From Brienomyrus brachyistius (taxonomy: Eukaryota > Chordata > Actinopteri > Osteoglossiformes > Mormyridae): 64,000 nucleotides of DNA. A program made the position numbers and the translations under genes. This document shows, in pieces, positions 27,036 through 37,500 of the stretch; within the stretch, counting starts at the first letter, position 1, and each line of letters opens with the position of its first letter. The notes below the pieces were generated by a model. That model was given only the letters and a program-made list of their open reading frames with translations, was not told the DNA's origin and searched no databases. The stretch covers positions 3,490,501-3,554,500 of the forward strand of contig NC_064551.1 of assembly GCF_023856365.1 (NCBI RefSeq), read 5' to 3'.

Positions 27036-27120
27036 AGACAGTCCACATTTTTGCTTCCTGGGAGGGAGCAAAATTGTGGCCATGTCCGTGAAGCCCTGAG
27101 GACCAAATTGGGATGCACTG
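27036..27120. mobile_element. hAT-type MITE, left-truncated third copy
   Basis: It shares with 16688-16845 the central hairpin words 'acagtccacatttttgct' and 'gggagggagcaaaa', then the right end 'ctgaggacc...gggatgcactg'. The left terminal repeat is lost or scrambled and no target duplication is visible. Confidence 0.7.
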
Positions 27121-28149
27121 GTCTAGAGAATAAGGGTCTGAATGTACATTTATGACTTCATGTGTTAGTTCCCACAGCACATCAAATTCATGGGTAGGGA
27201 AGATGACATCATTTGTTTTGATGAATATGGGCCTGGTGTGTGCTATGGAACTGCACTCTGTGTGCTGTGAGGGACAGCAGTGCCAACAAAGGCTACAGAT
27301 ACCCTTTGACCCGCTGCTGTCAGTGGCAGGAGCTCACCCCGCAGCTGGAACCTTTTCCACTTCCTCAGAGGGCCCATAGCTGGAGGTGGTGTTGGTATCT
27401 CCTGAAACAATAGAGCTAAGGTGAAAAAAAAAGTGATATTCGTCATCTTCCAGAGTTTCGGAGCACACGATTAGATTCAGATATGAGTAACATGTTTTCC
27501 AAGCTTGGGTCTCACGGACTGCCTCTGTGCATCACAGCAGACATCAAGCTAACTTATGGAGGAAGTTCTGAAGTTCTTCTTTATCACTCACACCCTGAAA
27601 CACCTGTAAGCTCCTCCGCAGAGGAGGAGGTAGACCAGACCACCGTAATTCTGTATCTTAATGATAATCTGTGGGGTTGAGGACACTGCTCTGGTCTAGG
27701 CTATCTTCTGGCCATGGTTCAGTGTTATTCTTGGCCTATTTTATAATTACACCCATTGTCCTGTAATTGTACGGCGGGTATTTTGTGACTTTTAGATGGA
27801 TAGTGGATATGACATACATATAACAGCATTTGCTCCTGGCAAATCAAGGATGGAAGGGGTACTTTATGTCAGGATGGGAGTCGTGACAGGTGTAACAAAA
27901 GCAGTATCAGGGAATGAAAACAAGAGACAGCCTCCTGGATATTAGGAAGACGGAAATAGGCAGGCCAACTGGCGTGGGGTCGCGGAAGGCCTCTAACTGC
28001 GGGCTGGGCCGGGGTGGGCCGTAACCGGCTCACGTTTGCTGCACTTGAGAGGGAGGTAATCTCAATATAATTACATGAAAAAGTGATTCTGAGCGAGTTG
28101 GTCACATGACTCACCCCACCCCAACTTGGAATGTATATACAGTACATAT
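27121..28149. other. Unique noncoding DNA
   Basis: No exon, RNA gene or repeat recognised. Confidence 0.5.
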
Positions 28150-28336
28150 ACACCTATTTATTTTGCAGACCCTTTCATTTAAATGAATGTACAATTGAGA
28201 AGGCAGGGTCAGCCCATCTCTGGAGCAATTTGGGTTAAGGCCCTGGCTCAAGGTCCCAACGGTGAAATCACTCTGCCAGCCCCGGGATTTGAACCAGCGA
28301 CCTTCCGATCATGGGCACAGAGCCACACACCACCCA
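28150..28336 (-). mobile_element. tRNA-derived SINE, minus orientation, well-preserved head
   Basis: On the minus strand the element opens with a tRNA-like head containing an A-box-like TGTGGCTCTGTGCCC and a clear B box GGTTCAAATCC. The body follows, with 'caccgttgggacc' and 'ccttaaccc' words shared with 1013-1217 and 30325-30540. The tail toward 28150 is diverged. The tRNA-like part lacks an acceptor-stem fold, so it is a SINE promoter and not a tRNA gene. Confidence 0.85.
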
Positions 28337-29634
28337 CACATGTAGAGGGATGGGCATGAAATTTGGATTAGACTGTAAAACCCTTTCGGTTTAGCCTTTG
28401 CTGTCACCCACTTTTACAGCATGACATTGAAATTTGTCAAACAACATCTGATATTCTATTTATGTTTTCATGTAAGAATTACCTGCTCAGTGGTTATTCT
28501 GGCGGGTCAGTAATTTCACCCTTTTGAGAATAAAAATTTATATTACAATAGGACAAATAATTTCACTGGCCTTCTTTATAAGGTGTTTTTTTCCTTCATT
28601 AAAAGTCCATTTTCTATGAAGCTAAATAAAAGGTCTCTAAACCGTGTAATTAATTGTCTTGTCATTAGATGTCATTGACAAATGGAAATATAAAGTACGC
28701 CGGGGACTAGGGCATTGAAAACACATGCAAGTCCACACGCAAGGTTACTTTGCTACTTTGTATAAAATGCTTGAAAATATTCTTAGTGTACTTTGACGGT
28801 TAGTTTCGGGGAAGTCATTTAAATTTTCATTGATGGACTTAGCAGGTGCCCAGATGCACTTCTATAGTCAAATGTGCCAATATGCTCTATAACTAAATCT
28901 CGATTAAATTACCTTTGCTGTACAGGTATATGCTTCTGTCCTGTATTAATGAATCTCTCTGAAGGAAAGGTCACTTTAAATTTGAGTCAAATTAAAGTGC
29001 TGCACTTTTAGGACGGAGGTATCCATCCCTTCTGGAGTGTCTGAAAATGTAAAGGTATCCCAGAAAAAAAACCTATTACTTTTGATTTGACTGCCTTCCA
29101 CATCAGAATCGCCGAGGCTTCACTGCTATAGAGAAGCACATTAATTCATGGTGAAAAGTGAAGATATTTAATATATTTAACAGTTTGAATGCAGGGCCTC
29201 TTTCAATCGTTTTGATTAAGCTTATGTTACGCAGTAATTCCAATGTATCCGAAAACCAAAACTCAAATAATGAAAATGAATGCAATTTGCCAACCGGAGT
29301 CGTAAGGAATGCTGATCGTGCTGATTTACAGAGGGAATACGGAGGAGGCGGGTAAAACGGGGCACTTCCACATTAATTAGCAGTAATATTTAATGCTGAT
29401 CAGCCTTGGTCACAAAGGCGTCAGCAATGAAGGCCTAGAATCTTCTCTGAAAAGATTGTTTTGCAAAAGGAAAATCCCGGCCTCCCTGTTAAACAATCAA
29501 GAGTGATATTGAAAACAGCTGTAAAATGTAAGTTGTCTCAGATGGGCTGCTAATGCTTTTGGCGGCAACGCTTGCAATTAATTAGACATATTGCCTAAAA
29601 GCAATAATATTTCTGTATTTGAATTTAGAGAACC
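28337..29634. other. AT-rich unique noncoding DNA
   Basis: No repeat or exon recognised. The right part (about 29370-29600) has the complex, repeat-free texture often seen in conserved noncoding elements, with ATTAATTA-type homeodomain cores near 29371 and 29576. Confidence 0.45.
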
Positions 29635-29645
29635 AAGTATAACAT
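29635..29645. repeat. Target-site duplication, left copy (11 bp)
   Basis: AAGTATAACAT here is repeated exactly at 29999-30009 and brackets the SINE. The last bases overlap the start of the CATCC-type tail. Confidence 0.85.
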
Positions 29646-29998
29646 CCATCCATTTTCCAAACCGCTTAACCTACTGGGTCGCGAGGGGTCCGGAGCCTAT
29701 CCCGGAAGCAATGGGCACGAGGCAGGGAACAACCCAGGATGGGGGGGCAGCCCATCGCAGGACACACTCACACACCATGCACTCTCACATGCACACCTAC
29801 GGGCAATTTAGTAACTCCAATTAGCCTCAGCATGTCTTTGGACCGTGGGGGGAAACCTGAGTACCCAGAGGAAACCCCACGACGACATGGGGAGAACAAG
29901 CAAACTCCGCACACATGTGACCCAGGCGGAGACTCAAACCTGGGTCCCAGAGGTGTGAGGTGACAGTGCTAACCACTGCACCACCATGCCGCCCCCCA
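29646..29998 (-). mobile_element. Complete tRNA-derived SINE with LINE-like tail, minus orientation
   Basis: Read on minus, the ~353-bp element starts with a poly-G-initiated tRNA-like head. The head has an A-box-like TGGTGCAGTGGTTAGCACTG and a B-box-like GGTTTGAGTCTC. A body follows with 'ggagttt...ttctcccc' and 'ccaaagacatgctgaggc' words. The 3' tail resembles LINE ends ('gggataggctccgg', 'cgcgaccc', 'aagcgg') and finishes in ATGGATGG. An exact 11-bp target duplication shows it inserted by retrotransposition and is nearly full length. Tail fragments of the same family recur at 7722-7815, 23095-23147, 42757-42909, 44919-45054, 47706-47797 and 57979-58079. Confidence 0.9.
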
Positions 29999-30009
29999 AA
30001 GTATAACAT
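29999..30009. repeat. Target-site duplication, right copy (11 bp)
   Basis: Identical to 29635-29645. It adjoins the 5' (tRNA-like) end of the minus-strand SINE. Confidence 0.85.
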
Positions 30010-30324
30010 TTAAGTTAAATTAAAGGTTAGTGACGGATCTCGTGCGCCCACTAAGAAAGTTATAAAGAATTAAGAGCAGATTCGGTTTAAAGGCCTTTTC
30101 CGCAGTGTTTGTCTGGAACTACAGGTTCCCATGCTGCTCTGGAGAAGTCGGACATTGACGCCTTTGGCTGCTAAGTGTCAAATCCATGCCTTCGGTTTAA
30201 TTTCAGCACGTTGGCCTGTGTGGCTGCGCCTGGTCCGGATGTGAATGCAGTCATAGGCATCATGTGAATGCTCTCTTTGCTTGCAATCTGAAGTTACCAG
30301 AAGAGGAGGATGATTCACCCAGAA

Positions 30325-30540
30325 ACCAGCGACTGTGGGTTGAGACGCTCAGCTGTGAAACAGACCAGTTGCCCATCGGTGGAGTCGTCACATCACCGTT
30401 GAGCCCTGGGCAAGACCCTTAAGCAAACAGCTACAAACTGCTTCAGTGACACCGGATAAGTGGCCGTACCCTGTGCTCCGACCCCAAGCTTCTCTCTCAC
30501 CCCTATATGCATATGTCTTAAAAAAAGGAGAGAGAGAAGA
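30325..30540 (+). mobile_element. tRNA-derived SINE, plus orientation, diverged
   Basis: The body words 'catcaccgttgagccctgg', 'caagacccttaa' and 'gtgctccgaccccaagctt' follow a decayed head. The 3' side runs into an A-rich, GA-rich tract. It shares body wording with the minus-strand copies at 1013 and 28150, so it is one family in both orientations. Confidence 0.7.
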
Positions 30541-33500
30541 AATATGTAAAAACTAAAGAATTCCAATGTACCTGTGTGAGTACAAAAGGCAAATAAAGCA
30601 TCATTTCAGTTTATTCCCATGGTTGAGACCAATGCAAACAGCACGACATGCGTGCAAAGGAATTGTGACTCTAATATACGCTCGGCACCGGGATGTAGCC
30701 AATTACAGAAGTGCCTCATATAAAGGCAACAGTCAGTATCCTCCATCCAGGTCAGTACAGCAATCATGTTTTCTTAGTGCATCTTAAGTGTCGCTGCAAA
30801 TAGACACAGCAATAACATCACTGCGAACATTGTGTTTTTAAGCCTGTATTATTTACAGGAGCACATCAGAATCGCTTATTTATCGCCAAGTACTTTTATA
30901 TACCAGGAATTTACTTTGGGTGTCATGCAAAACAAAACAATGAAGGACGGCATCATATAAATTCATATAAAAACGATAAAAAGAGGACAAAACAAAAAAA
31001 ATGGGAACACCGGTCAAAAAGCTTTATATAAAATGCTGTTTGTGCAGATTCAAAATAGAAAACAGAGACTGCTCTGCAAGTTAACCATAACGGGAAAATA
31101 AGAGGGGGACTAGCTTTAGCAAAAAACATCTGCAAATAGATTTTTTTGCAGTTTTGGTGTTACAGTTATGGACATATAAATATTTTCATTTAACAGCAAG
31201 TCATTTGGAATATCTGTCACACATATCGTCGTCTGTGCAAAATGAATCTGTGTGACGTGTCTCCCGAAGACGACTCTGGAGCAAAATGTCACCAGTGATT
31301 GAATGGCCAATGAAGCGATTGTTTAATGCGATGCAATTAACTTTAACCTTTGGGTTCATTAATGTGCTCTTGGTCCTAAACCGTGACACCGGAAGTTCCA
31401 AAATATCACAGGTCATATGAGGTATTCAAAATCTATGCAGCTATTTCCAACACAAAGTAAACCAAGGCAGAATTTCGCTTTCAGCTAGAGAGATACTTCC
31501 CCTTAAAATCACCTAATATGACAGGCACAGAAAAGCACATTACGGAGTTGTCATGAGTTTAAATCATGGACAGAACTCACAGGCGGTCAATGAATTGGAT
31601 GCGACAGACCCAAGCAAGAGAACAATGGATGCTGTGTATACACCTAAGGCCAGGAAAATACAGACATTTTTAAAAATTCTCAGAAGTACATCTGAAATGA
31701 ATGATTATCATCCTCTCTCGGTCTCTGTGTATGTGGACGGTTCCAGCAGGAGAGACAAAAGCAAAACCACTACTGGGCAGAAAGGCAGACGCACATTGTT
31801 TCCTCCGACCTTTTACCTCGTCCGGTTTTCATGTCTCCGCATTTTGTTCCTGCAAATCCGTGCTCCCAGTTAGGTAAATATTAGCTGAGCTGTGTGCATT
31901 ACAGTTCTACAATTGTGCACGATTATCTGCAGTATTTGTCAGGTAGAAATGAAAAACGTTCCGGGAGAGAATGTTCCGATAAGATTTCTGTCGAAGTTAT
32001 ATTATGTCTGTGGTCACCCAATGACATGCAAAGAAATATATAACAGTAAATGTAATATCTATTGTTCCCCGTACTAATATGCCTGCCGCAATACAACAAT
32101 AAGCTTGGCGACTATTACTGAGACTTTACGAGAATATTAGGGGGCTTGCATGACCCCCGGCTAGACGGATCGTTGGCTGGCTCGGTGCCTGGAGGAAGCT
32201 CTCAGAATGAGCTGAGGCCAAACTTTCACTTCTGCTCTCCTGCAGCACAAGTTCCCCGCATCAGGGGGAATACCACACATGGTCGCTGCCAATCTGGCCA
32301 CCTTCTCAGCTTCTTGCTTTCGTTCGCATTCCCAAAATGAGCGCTTGCTTTCCACATACTGCCTCTGCCTCTCCAAGTAGGCGTCATACCAAGGCCGTGT
32401 GCCGAACCTTAGCTCTTTTTTGTGTTCCCTGGCTCATCTCCTGGGCCTTTGCTCTGAGATACATTCTCAGACCCCAGGGAGCATTTCACGCCGGTTTTCA
32501 GTTAAGTGTTCCTTGAGCAGGGCTGCAGAACCTTGGACCGAGCAGAGTGTAGGGTTGCCGGAAAAGATTTGGCACTCTGGAATCGTGACGTCACATCACC
32601 TGGAGTGAAGTATTAGGTCTTGAACCTCTATCCTGTGTGCGACTCAAGCCTTAGCTAAGCGATAACAGTCTAGCATTTCATCTCGCCATCTCACATTCTC
32701 ACAGTCGGCGTCGCAGTCTGCGTGACGGCCATCGGCTAACGCTAAGCTCAATGGGCATCAGCATATGACAGGGACGGCTGTACATTGTGGGAGATAAGTG
32801 ATTCGTTTGACGCATAATTCACAGCATCGGGTGACCTGTAGGCCGGCACGTGAATGCTGCGTCTACACACAAGTTCCCTGATCACTTTTCCGCGTGCTTC
32901 CACATTTTAGCACTCTTGCATTTTGCCCTCTGCCAGATCTGTGCTGTGTTGCTCAGAGGATGAAAGACCACATGATTATGGATCCATGGAGGAAAAGGGA
33001 AGCCAGGAAAAAAAGACAACATGCACGTTTTTTTATTTTTGTTTTGGCTGCAACAACCTGTAAATTAACCCACTGATATTCAGTGCAGCTGTGCAAACAT
33101 ACAAAAACGTCAAGCTTGCTCGATGATGCATGGCACTTTCTGCTTGTTGTCTTTGTGCTTATGGGATGACGACCTCTGCATCAACTGCAGTTTAATAGCG
33201 TATTGCCCTTCAGATAAACAATTAAACTGCATTTGTTTATCATTATCAGCTTTGTCATGAAACTAGCCCTTCCTCTGGAAATAGGTTCAGCAAGGTACTG
33301 AAATTAGTACGTCGAGATAAAAATGGTGGTCTTTCATGAAGAAATGTGGCAGTTTCCTGCAGAAGCTGCTGGCCGACATAATTTTTATCTTATGATGCAT
33401 CTGTAATTAGTTCCACTGACGGTTGCATTCCATGCGCGCTTTTTCATCTGATCTGTTGTGACTTGCGTGGCTGCGTCACCTGCGGTACGTGCAGAAATGC

Positions 33501-34069
33501 TCAGCGCTTGGTGTTTAAGCCTCTGCCATGGGATGCGACACCTGCAGCTTACGGCCTCTGCCCACTCGCAAAATAAGGATCGGGAAGGGATATACAACTG
33601 GGCCAGTCACACCGAGCATGCCGAGTGGCAGCCTGCCGAGCCTAGTAGAGTCTGTTCAAATGTCTATATTTACAACCTGTGTCCCTTTTCTGCCTGCTGC
33701 TGTTTTAGTTGTTTCTGCAAAACTGCCTTCGAGATTCCTGTCTGCCTTTGGGGTCCACCAGATCTATCAGATGGTCTTTGCTTGACTCTATCTGCACAGT
33801 CCATCACACCTCTTGGGCACACTGTAGCCTGCCACAAGCATCACCAGCTAGCAACGTTTCGGTTTAGTTTGCCATAGCAGCAGAGTCCGGCCAGGACAAA
33901 TAACGCGCTGAAAATAAACGTCCCACGTGGCAGGGTTTCGCATCTTCATGCTCCGGGCTTCACACTGCATCTGTCTTTGTGTCTGTGGTGCGTGTTCCTC
34001 ACCTGTCCGAAAGTGGAACCAGCGTGAAGAGGAACAAGTACTACCCAGGCGAATATTTCAAATTTATTA
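30541..34069. other. Unique noncoding DNA around one exon candidate
   Basis: No transposon recognised. The exon-like minus frame at 32161-32428 is listed separately. The stretches at 31190-31420 and 33180-33330 are repeat-free, AT-rich and complex. Short frames elsewhere (for example 33458-33877, 139 codons) show no motif. Confidence 0.45.
32161..32428 (-). CDS. Candidate exon or decayed coding fragment, charged helical protein
   Basis: I do not recognise the product. The minus frame is open from 32433 down to 32161 and reads as a charged, aromatic, helix-prone stretch, for example RPWYDAYLERQRQYVES, then EAEKVARLAATMCGIPPDAG. Its amino-acid make-up is much more protein-like than that of neighbouring frames. 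Possible splice signals are weak. An AG lies at 32430-32429 without a pyrimidine tract, and candidate GT donors occur near 32265 and 32218. Immediately upstream, in the same frame, protein-like text continues but is broken by two stop codons. That would suit a pseudogene or retrocopy as well as an exon. Confidence 0.25.
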
Positions 34070-34578
34070 TTCACTCTAGGTGACAGCATTTATTAGGCGC
34101 CCTTACTAGTGGGTGCCCTAATTCATTAATGCAAACAATCTTCTCCTCCAGACAGCGAATCATCTGGTTGCCAAATGAATACATATAGCATTCAGACTGG
34201 GTCAGGCGGGTCAGTTACTGTGTGGCTCCGCGATGAAACGTGGCAAGACTGTTGGTGGCAGATGTGGTGGTGCCCGCATCTCAGAAGGAGAAGCCCTGCT
34301 GAGATTATCACACACCACCGTGCCTCGAGTTTGCAGAGAATGGTGCGGTAAACAGAAAACACCTAGTCAGTTGCATTTCTTTGTGCCTGAAAACTCCTTG
34401 TTAATGGGAGAGGTCAGAAGGGAATGTCCAGACTGCTTCAAGCAAACGGCAAGGCCGCCAGGTCAGTACGACGACACGGTGCCAGAAGGGTTGGCTGAAT
34501 GCACAGCTTGTCAACCTGTAAAGTTGTTCTGTAGACAGAAGATGGTCCTTCTTGGTACCTAATAAAATTAGCAGTGAA
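34070..34578 (+). mobile_element. Internally deleted Tc1-like transposon (about 0.5 kb)
   Basis: The left end reads TTCACTCTAGGTGACAGC with 'ttattagg', and the right end is its rough inverse, 'cctaataaaattagcagtgaa'. Both match terminal repeats of the common fish Tc1 family whose ends read CACTCACxGGxCACTTTATTAGG. TA dinucleotides flank both sides (34068-34069 and 34579-34580), as expected for TA target duplication. The sub-terminal 'cattaatgcaaa...aatcatctggttgcc' also matches that family. Most of the ~1.2 kb transposase interior is deleted, leaving N-terminal coding and the right end. Confidence 0.85.
34233..34562 (+). pseudogene. Tc1-like transposase relic, N-terminal helix-turn-helix only
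   Basis: The 109-codon open frame begins at ATG and carries ARISEGEALLRLSHTTVPRV followed by CREWCGKQKTPSQ. This corresponds to the paired-type helix-turn-helix of fish Tc1 transposases, in which a helix 'S.SETADLLGFSRTTISRVY.EW' is typical. After about residue 50 the sequence follows the family only at nucleotide level and the frame drifts. The DDE catalytic domain is missing entirely. The relic could not catalyse transposition. Retained DNA-binding capacity is unlikely given the substitutions. Confidence 0.75.
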
Positions 34579-34580
34579 TA

Positions 34581-37500
34581 TATGTGCTCCAAAAGCGAAG
34601 GTGGTGAGGGTGGCACATGTTAGCAGTAGTGTGCTGTAGATGCAGAGGTATACCTGCGGCAGACTAGGGCAAATGACACAGATGGTCTAAAATTCATTTA
34701 CTTGTTCACTGTTCCTAGAATCGCTGTATAAAGACATGTATGCAAGACGGACAGAGTCGCAGGGAAAACGCAGAGCTACCTCTGTAATTAGAAAACTTTC
34801 CTTCCTCGCTAAGAGAGAGAAAATCATTGCATTGTTTGTGATTCTGACCACTATATCATTAAGCTGGTTGGGGAAGATTTCCTCGAAACTTTCCTTAGTT
34901 GTTTTTCTTTCCGTTTCGCCCTTCTTTTCCGTTCTCCACAAATGGCAGGGATGGCGCTGCAGGAATGCCCGTGACCTCCACTAAGAAAACAGCAGAAAGT
35001 GCAGTAGGGCGGGACGGCACCGAGCGCTTCCGAGCCTGGAAAGCCAGGCTGGTCGGTCTACAGCAAGGCTCCCTGACGAGGACACTCATGTGTCGACTGC
35101 ATTTCGCTGCAGCAAGCAGCCAGCTCTGCTCGCCTCGCCTTCGGTAGGAGGCCTACGTTTTTACACGCGGATAGATGGTACCTTATTTGTGCATCTGATG
35201 AGCAGAGGCTGCAAGCCTGGGCCTACTGTGCAGGCAGAGACTTGCATTTTGGCTGACAGGTGGAAGAGTGTGAAGCAACAGCTTCCTGTTCCTTCTGATG
35301 CCTCACTGGAAGTCCAGTGAGCTGGTTTGGGGTGGGAAGGGTGGTTATTGAACACCTTGTCTCCCGACCCATTATTCCTGTTGAGAAATATGTGGGGGTG
35401 GGGCGTGGGGCAGGAAGTCCTTGCTGTCTTGCAGAGAGCTCATTCAGCAGCCTCTCTGCCATGCATTTCCTGTACTGTAGGCATCACAATATGGGATCTT
35501 TACAAATGATACCTGCATAGGGTCTATGGAAGGCAGCACAATCTCATCATTCCCCAGCCTAGCACTTGGACCACTGGTGTTGCCAGGGTCTGCACTGCTA
35601 CAGGCTGGCATGTTCGCCTCCGTACACTTGCTGAAAGGACCAGAGAGGCCGTGAAATACTGGCCTTTGTCGTGCACAACTCCCAAGCGGCGGTCATGCTG
35701 CATAATTAAACTATTGATGACACGGACAGGTCTGTGCCGAGGGCGACTTGTCTATTTCATTTCATTGTTTGTTTTATGTTCTTGTATGTTTGGCGAAAGT
35801 GTGGCTCCATTTCGTGGCGGTCGTCTGCTTGAACGTAGGCGACTGCAGAACACAAGCCCGCACATAACATTGGGCCCCACCGGAATAGAAACGAAATGTC
35901 AATAGCAGGAAAATAGACTATAGTCAGATCAAAGGTGATCTGTTTGGCTACATACATTTATTATCTCCTCAATAAATGATTCTTTTCTTTCGGTGCAGAA
36001 TGACAGGCACTTGGCACGGCTGACATTGGCATTCCAAATCCATAGCGTCCGCTGGGTTTTTCTTATTTAACCTCAGACATCTCAACAAAAACGACATGAA
36101 TCATTACATAGGAAGCTGGAACTCTTTGTCCCACCCAAACAGACGCTCACTGATTCATATCTGTTCCATACGTCTCTATGGTTGTCATCCTTCCTCAATC
36201 AGAGGAAACGTGTCTAAAGGTCTGCTTGCTCAGTTCCTTATCCCTCCCTGACGTCCTTTTTTGGTGTAATTTCCTTGGTTGCGTCTGTGCTGTGGACACT
36301 GTTTTGACCGTTTTGTGTGCAGCTTTCTGGGTAAACCGAGCAGCCTAGCTGAAATCGTCAGCCCGCTTCACACTGCATGCCCAGAAAAACACGCTTCTGT
36401 CTGGGTGGGTCCCATTTTCCCGCGGTCGTCCTGGTATCAGCTTTCCAGACGGGCTGTATTTTTCTGCTGCATTCCTGCAATCCCTATAGAAAACACGGCC
36501 TTAGTGCAGCATGGTTGGATGCCAGGTTATCCTCTGCTTAACCCCCTCTAAAAGTACATCTCCATTCCATGGGCTGGTCAGTCTGAGGCCTCCGTAGGAA
36601 AGGAGGATCCTTCATTCTTTAAAGCTCCCTCAGACTTAGACTGCATTTCAAAGCCACCCCTCAGCTCCTTTCGCTTTAACCATTAAGTATTTGGCATTCC
36701 AGTAAAAATACTGTAACAACAGGTCCTTATTTCTGCTGGAAATCTGACTGTGTCACCGCTACCCAACACTGAATAGGCGGTTTTGGAAGGTGGAGGAAGG
36801 GATGAATCTGACCACCACGCTTCAAAACGTCAGGTTCACACCGGCCTTCTAGAAACTGGTGACATTCCGTTTAATAATGCTGTTTTTTTATTAATGGGTT
36901 TTTATAGCTACATTTGCGCATTTCCATATTCCTATTTGAACCATATGCGTGTGGCTGCTTTCCAGCAGATTTATGAATTCCATTATGTACTTGGCTATAG
37001 ATTGATAGGCATAGTAAAAACAAATATCGTATGAGCACATTCTTGGATTCATTTAGCATTGTTTGCATGTGAGACCAGTTACACATACCTGATGCATTAT
37101 GCATTAGAATTCACAATGAACTGGTATATTCTGAAGTATGACTGAATATCTCAGCTGGGTTCATTGTTCCTCTGGTGCCGTTACATGGGTGTAGCATATA
37201 ATCGGCTCCACCCTTTTTAATTTTCAACATTTCTCTCTTAGGACAGGCATACTGTACTCGCCACTCCCTGAAGAGATAAATAAGAATGTTACCAAACAGC
37301 CAAACTGACAATGAAATATTTAGACTAACTGTGCTCAGTGCGGGACGTTTTTTTTTTTTTTTTACTTTTTAATGTTTCGTCGATCTGATAGTCGACCTAA
37401 GGCTAAGACTGTTCAATAAGCAGCTATAATAAGACAGACATAAACTGCATAAATGAAGCCTTATGATATGAGATGTATTTATGTATTGTCTTAACTGCTG

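Noticed and set aside
28265..28336. Possible tRNA gene (B box GGTTCAAATCC)
   Set aside because: There is no acceptor or anticodon stem fold. The sequence continues into a SINE body shared with other copies.
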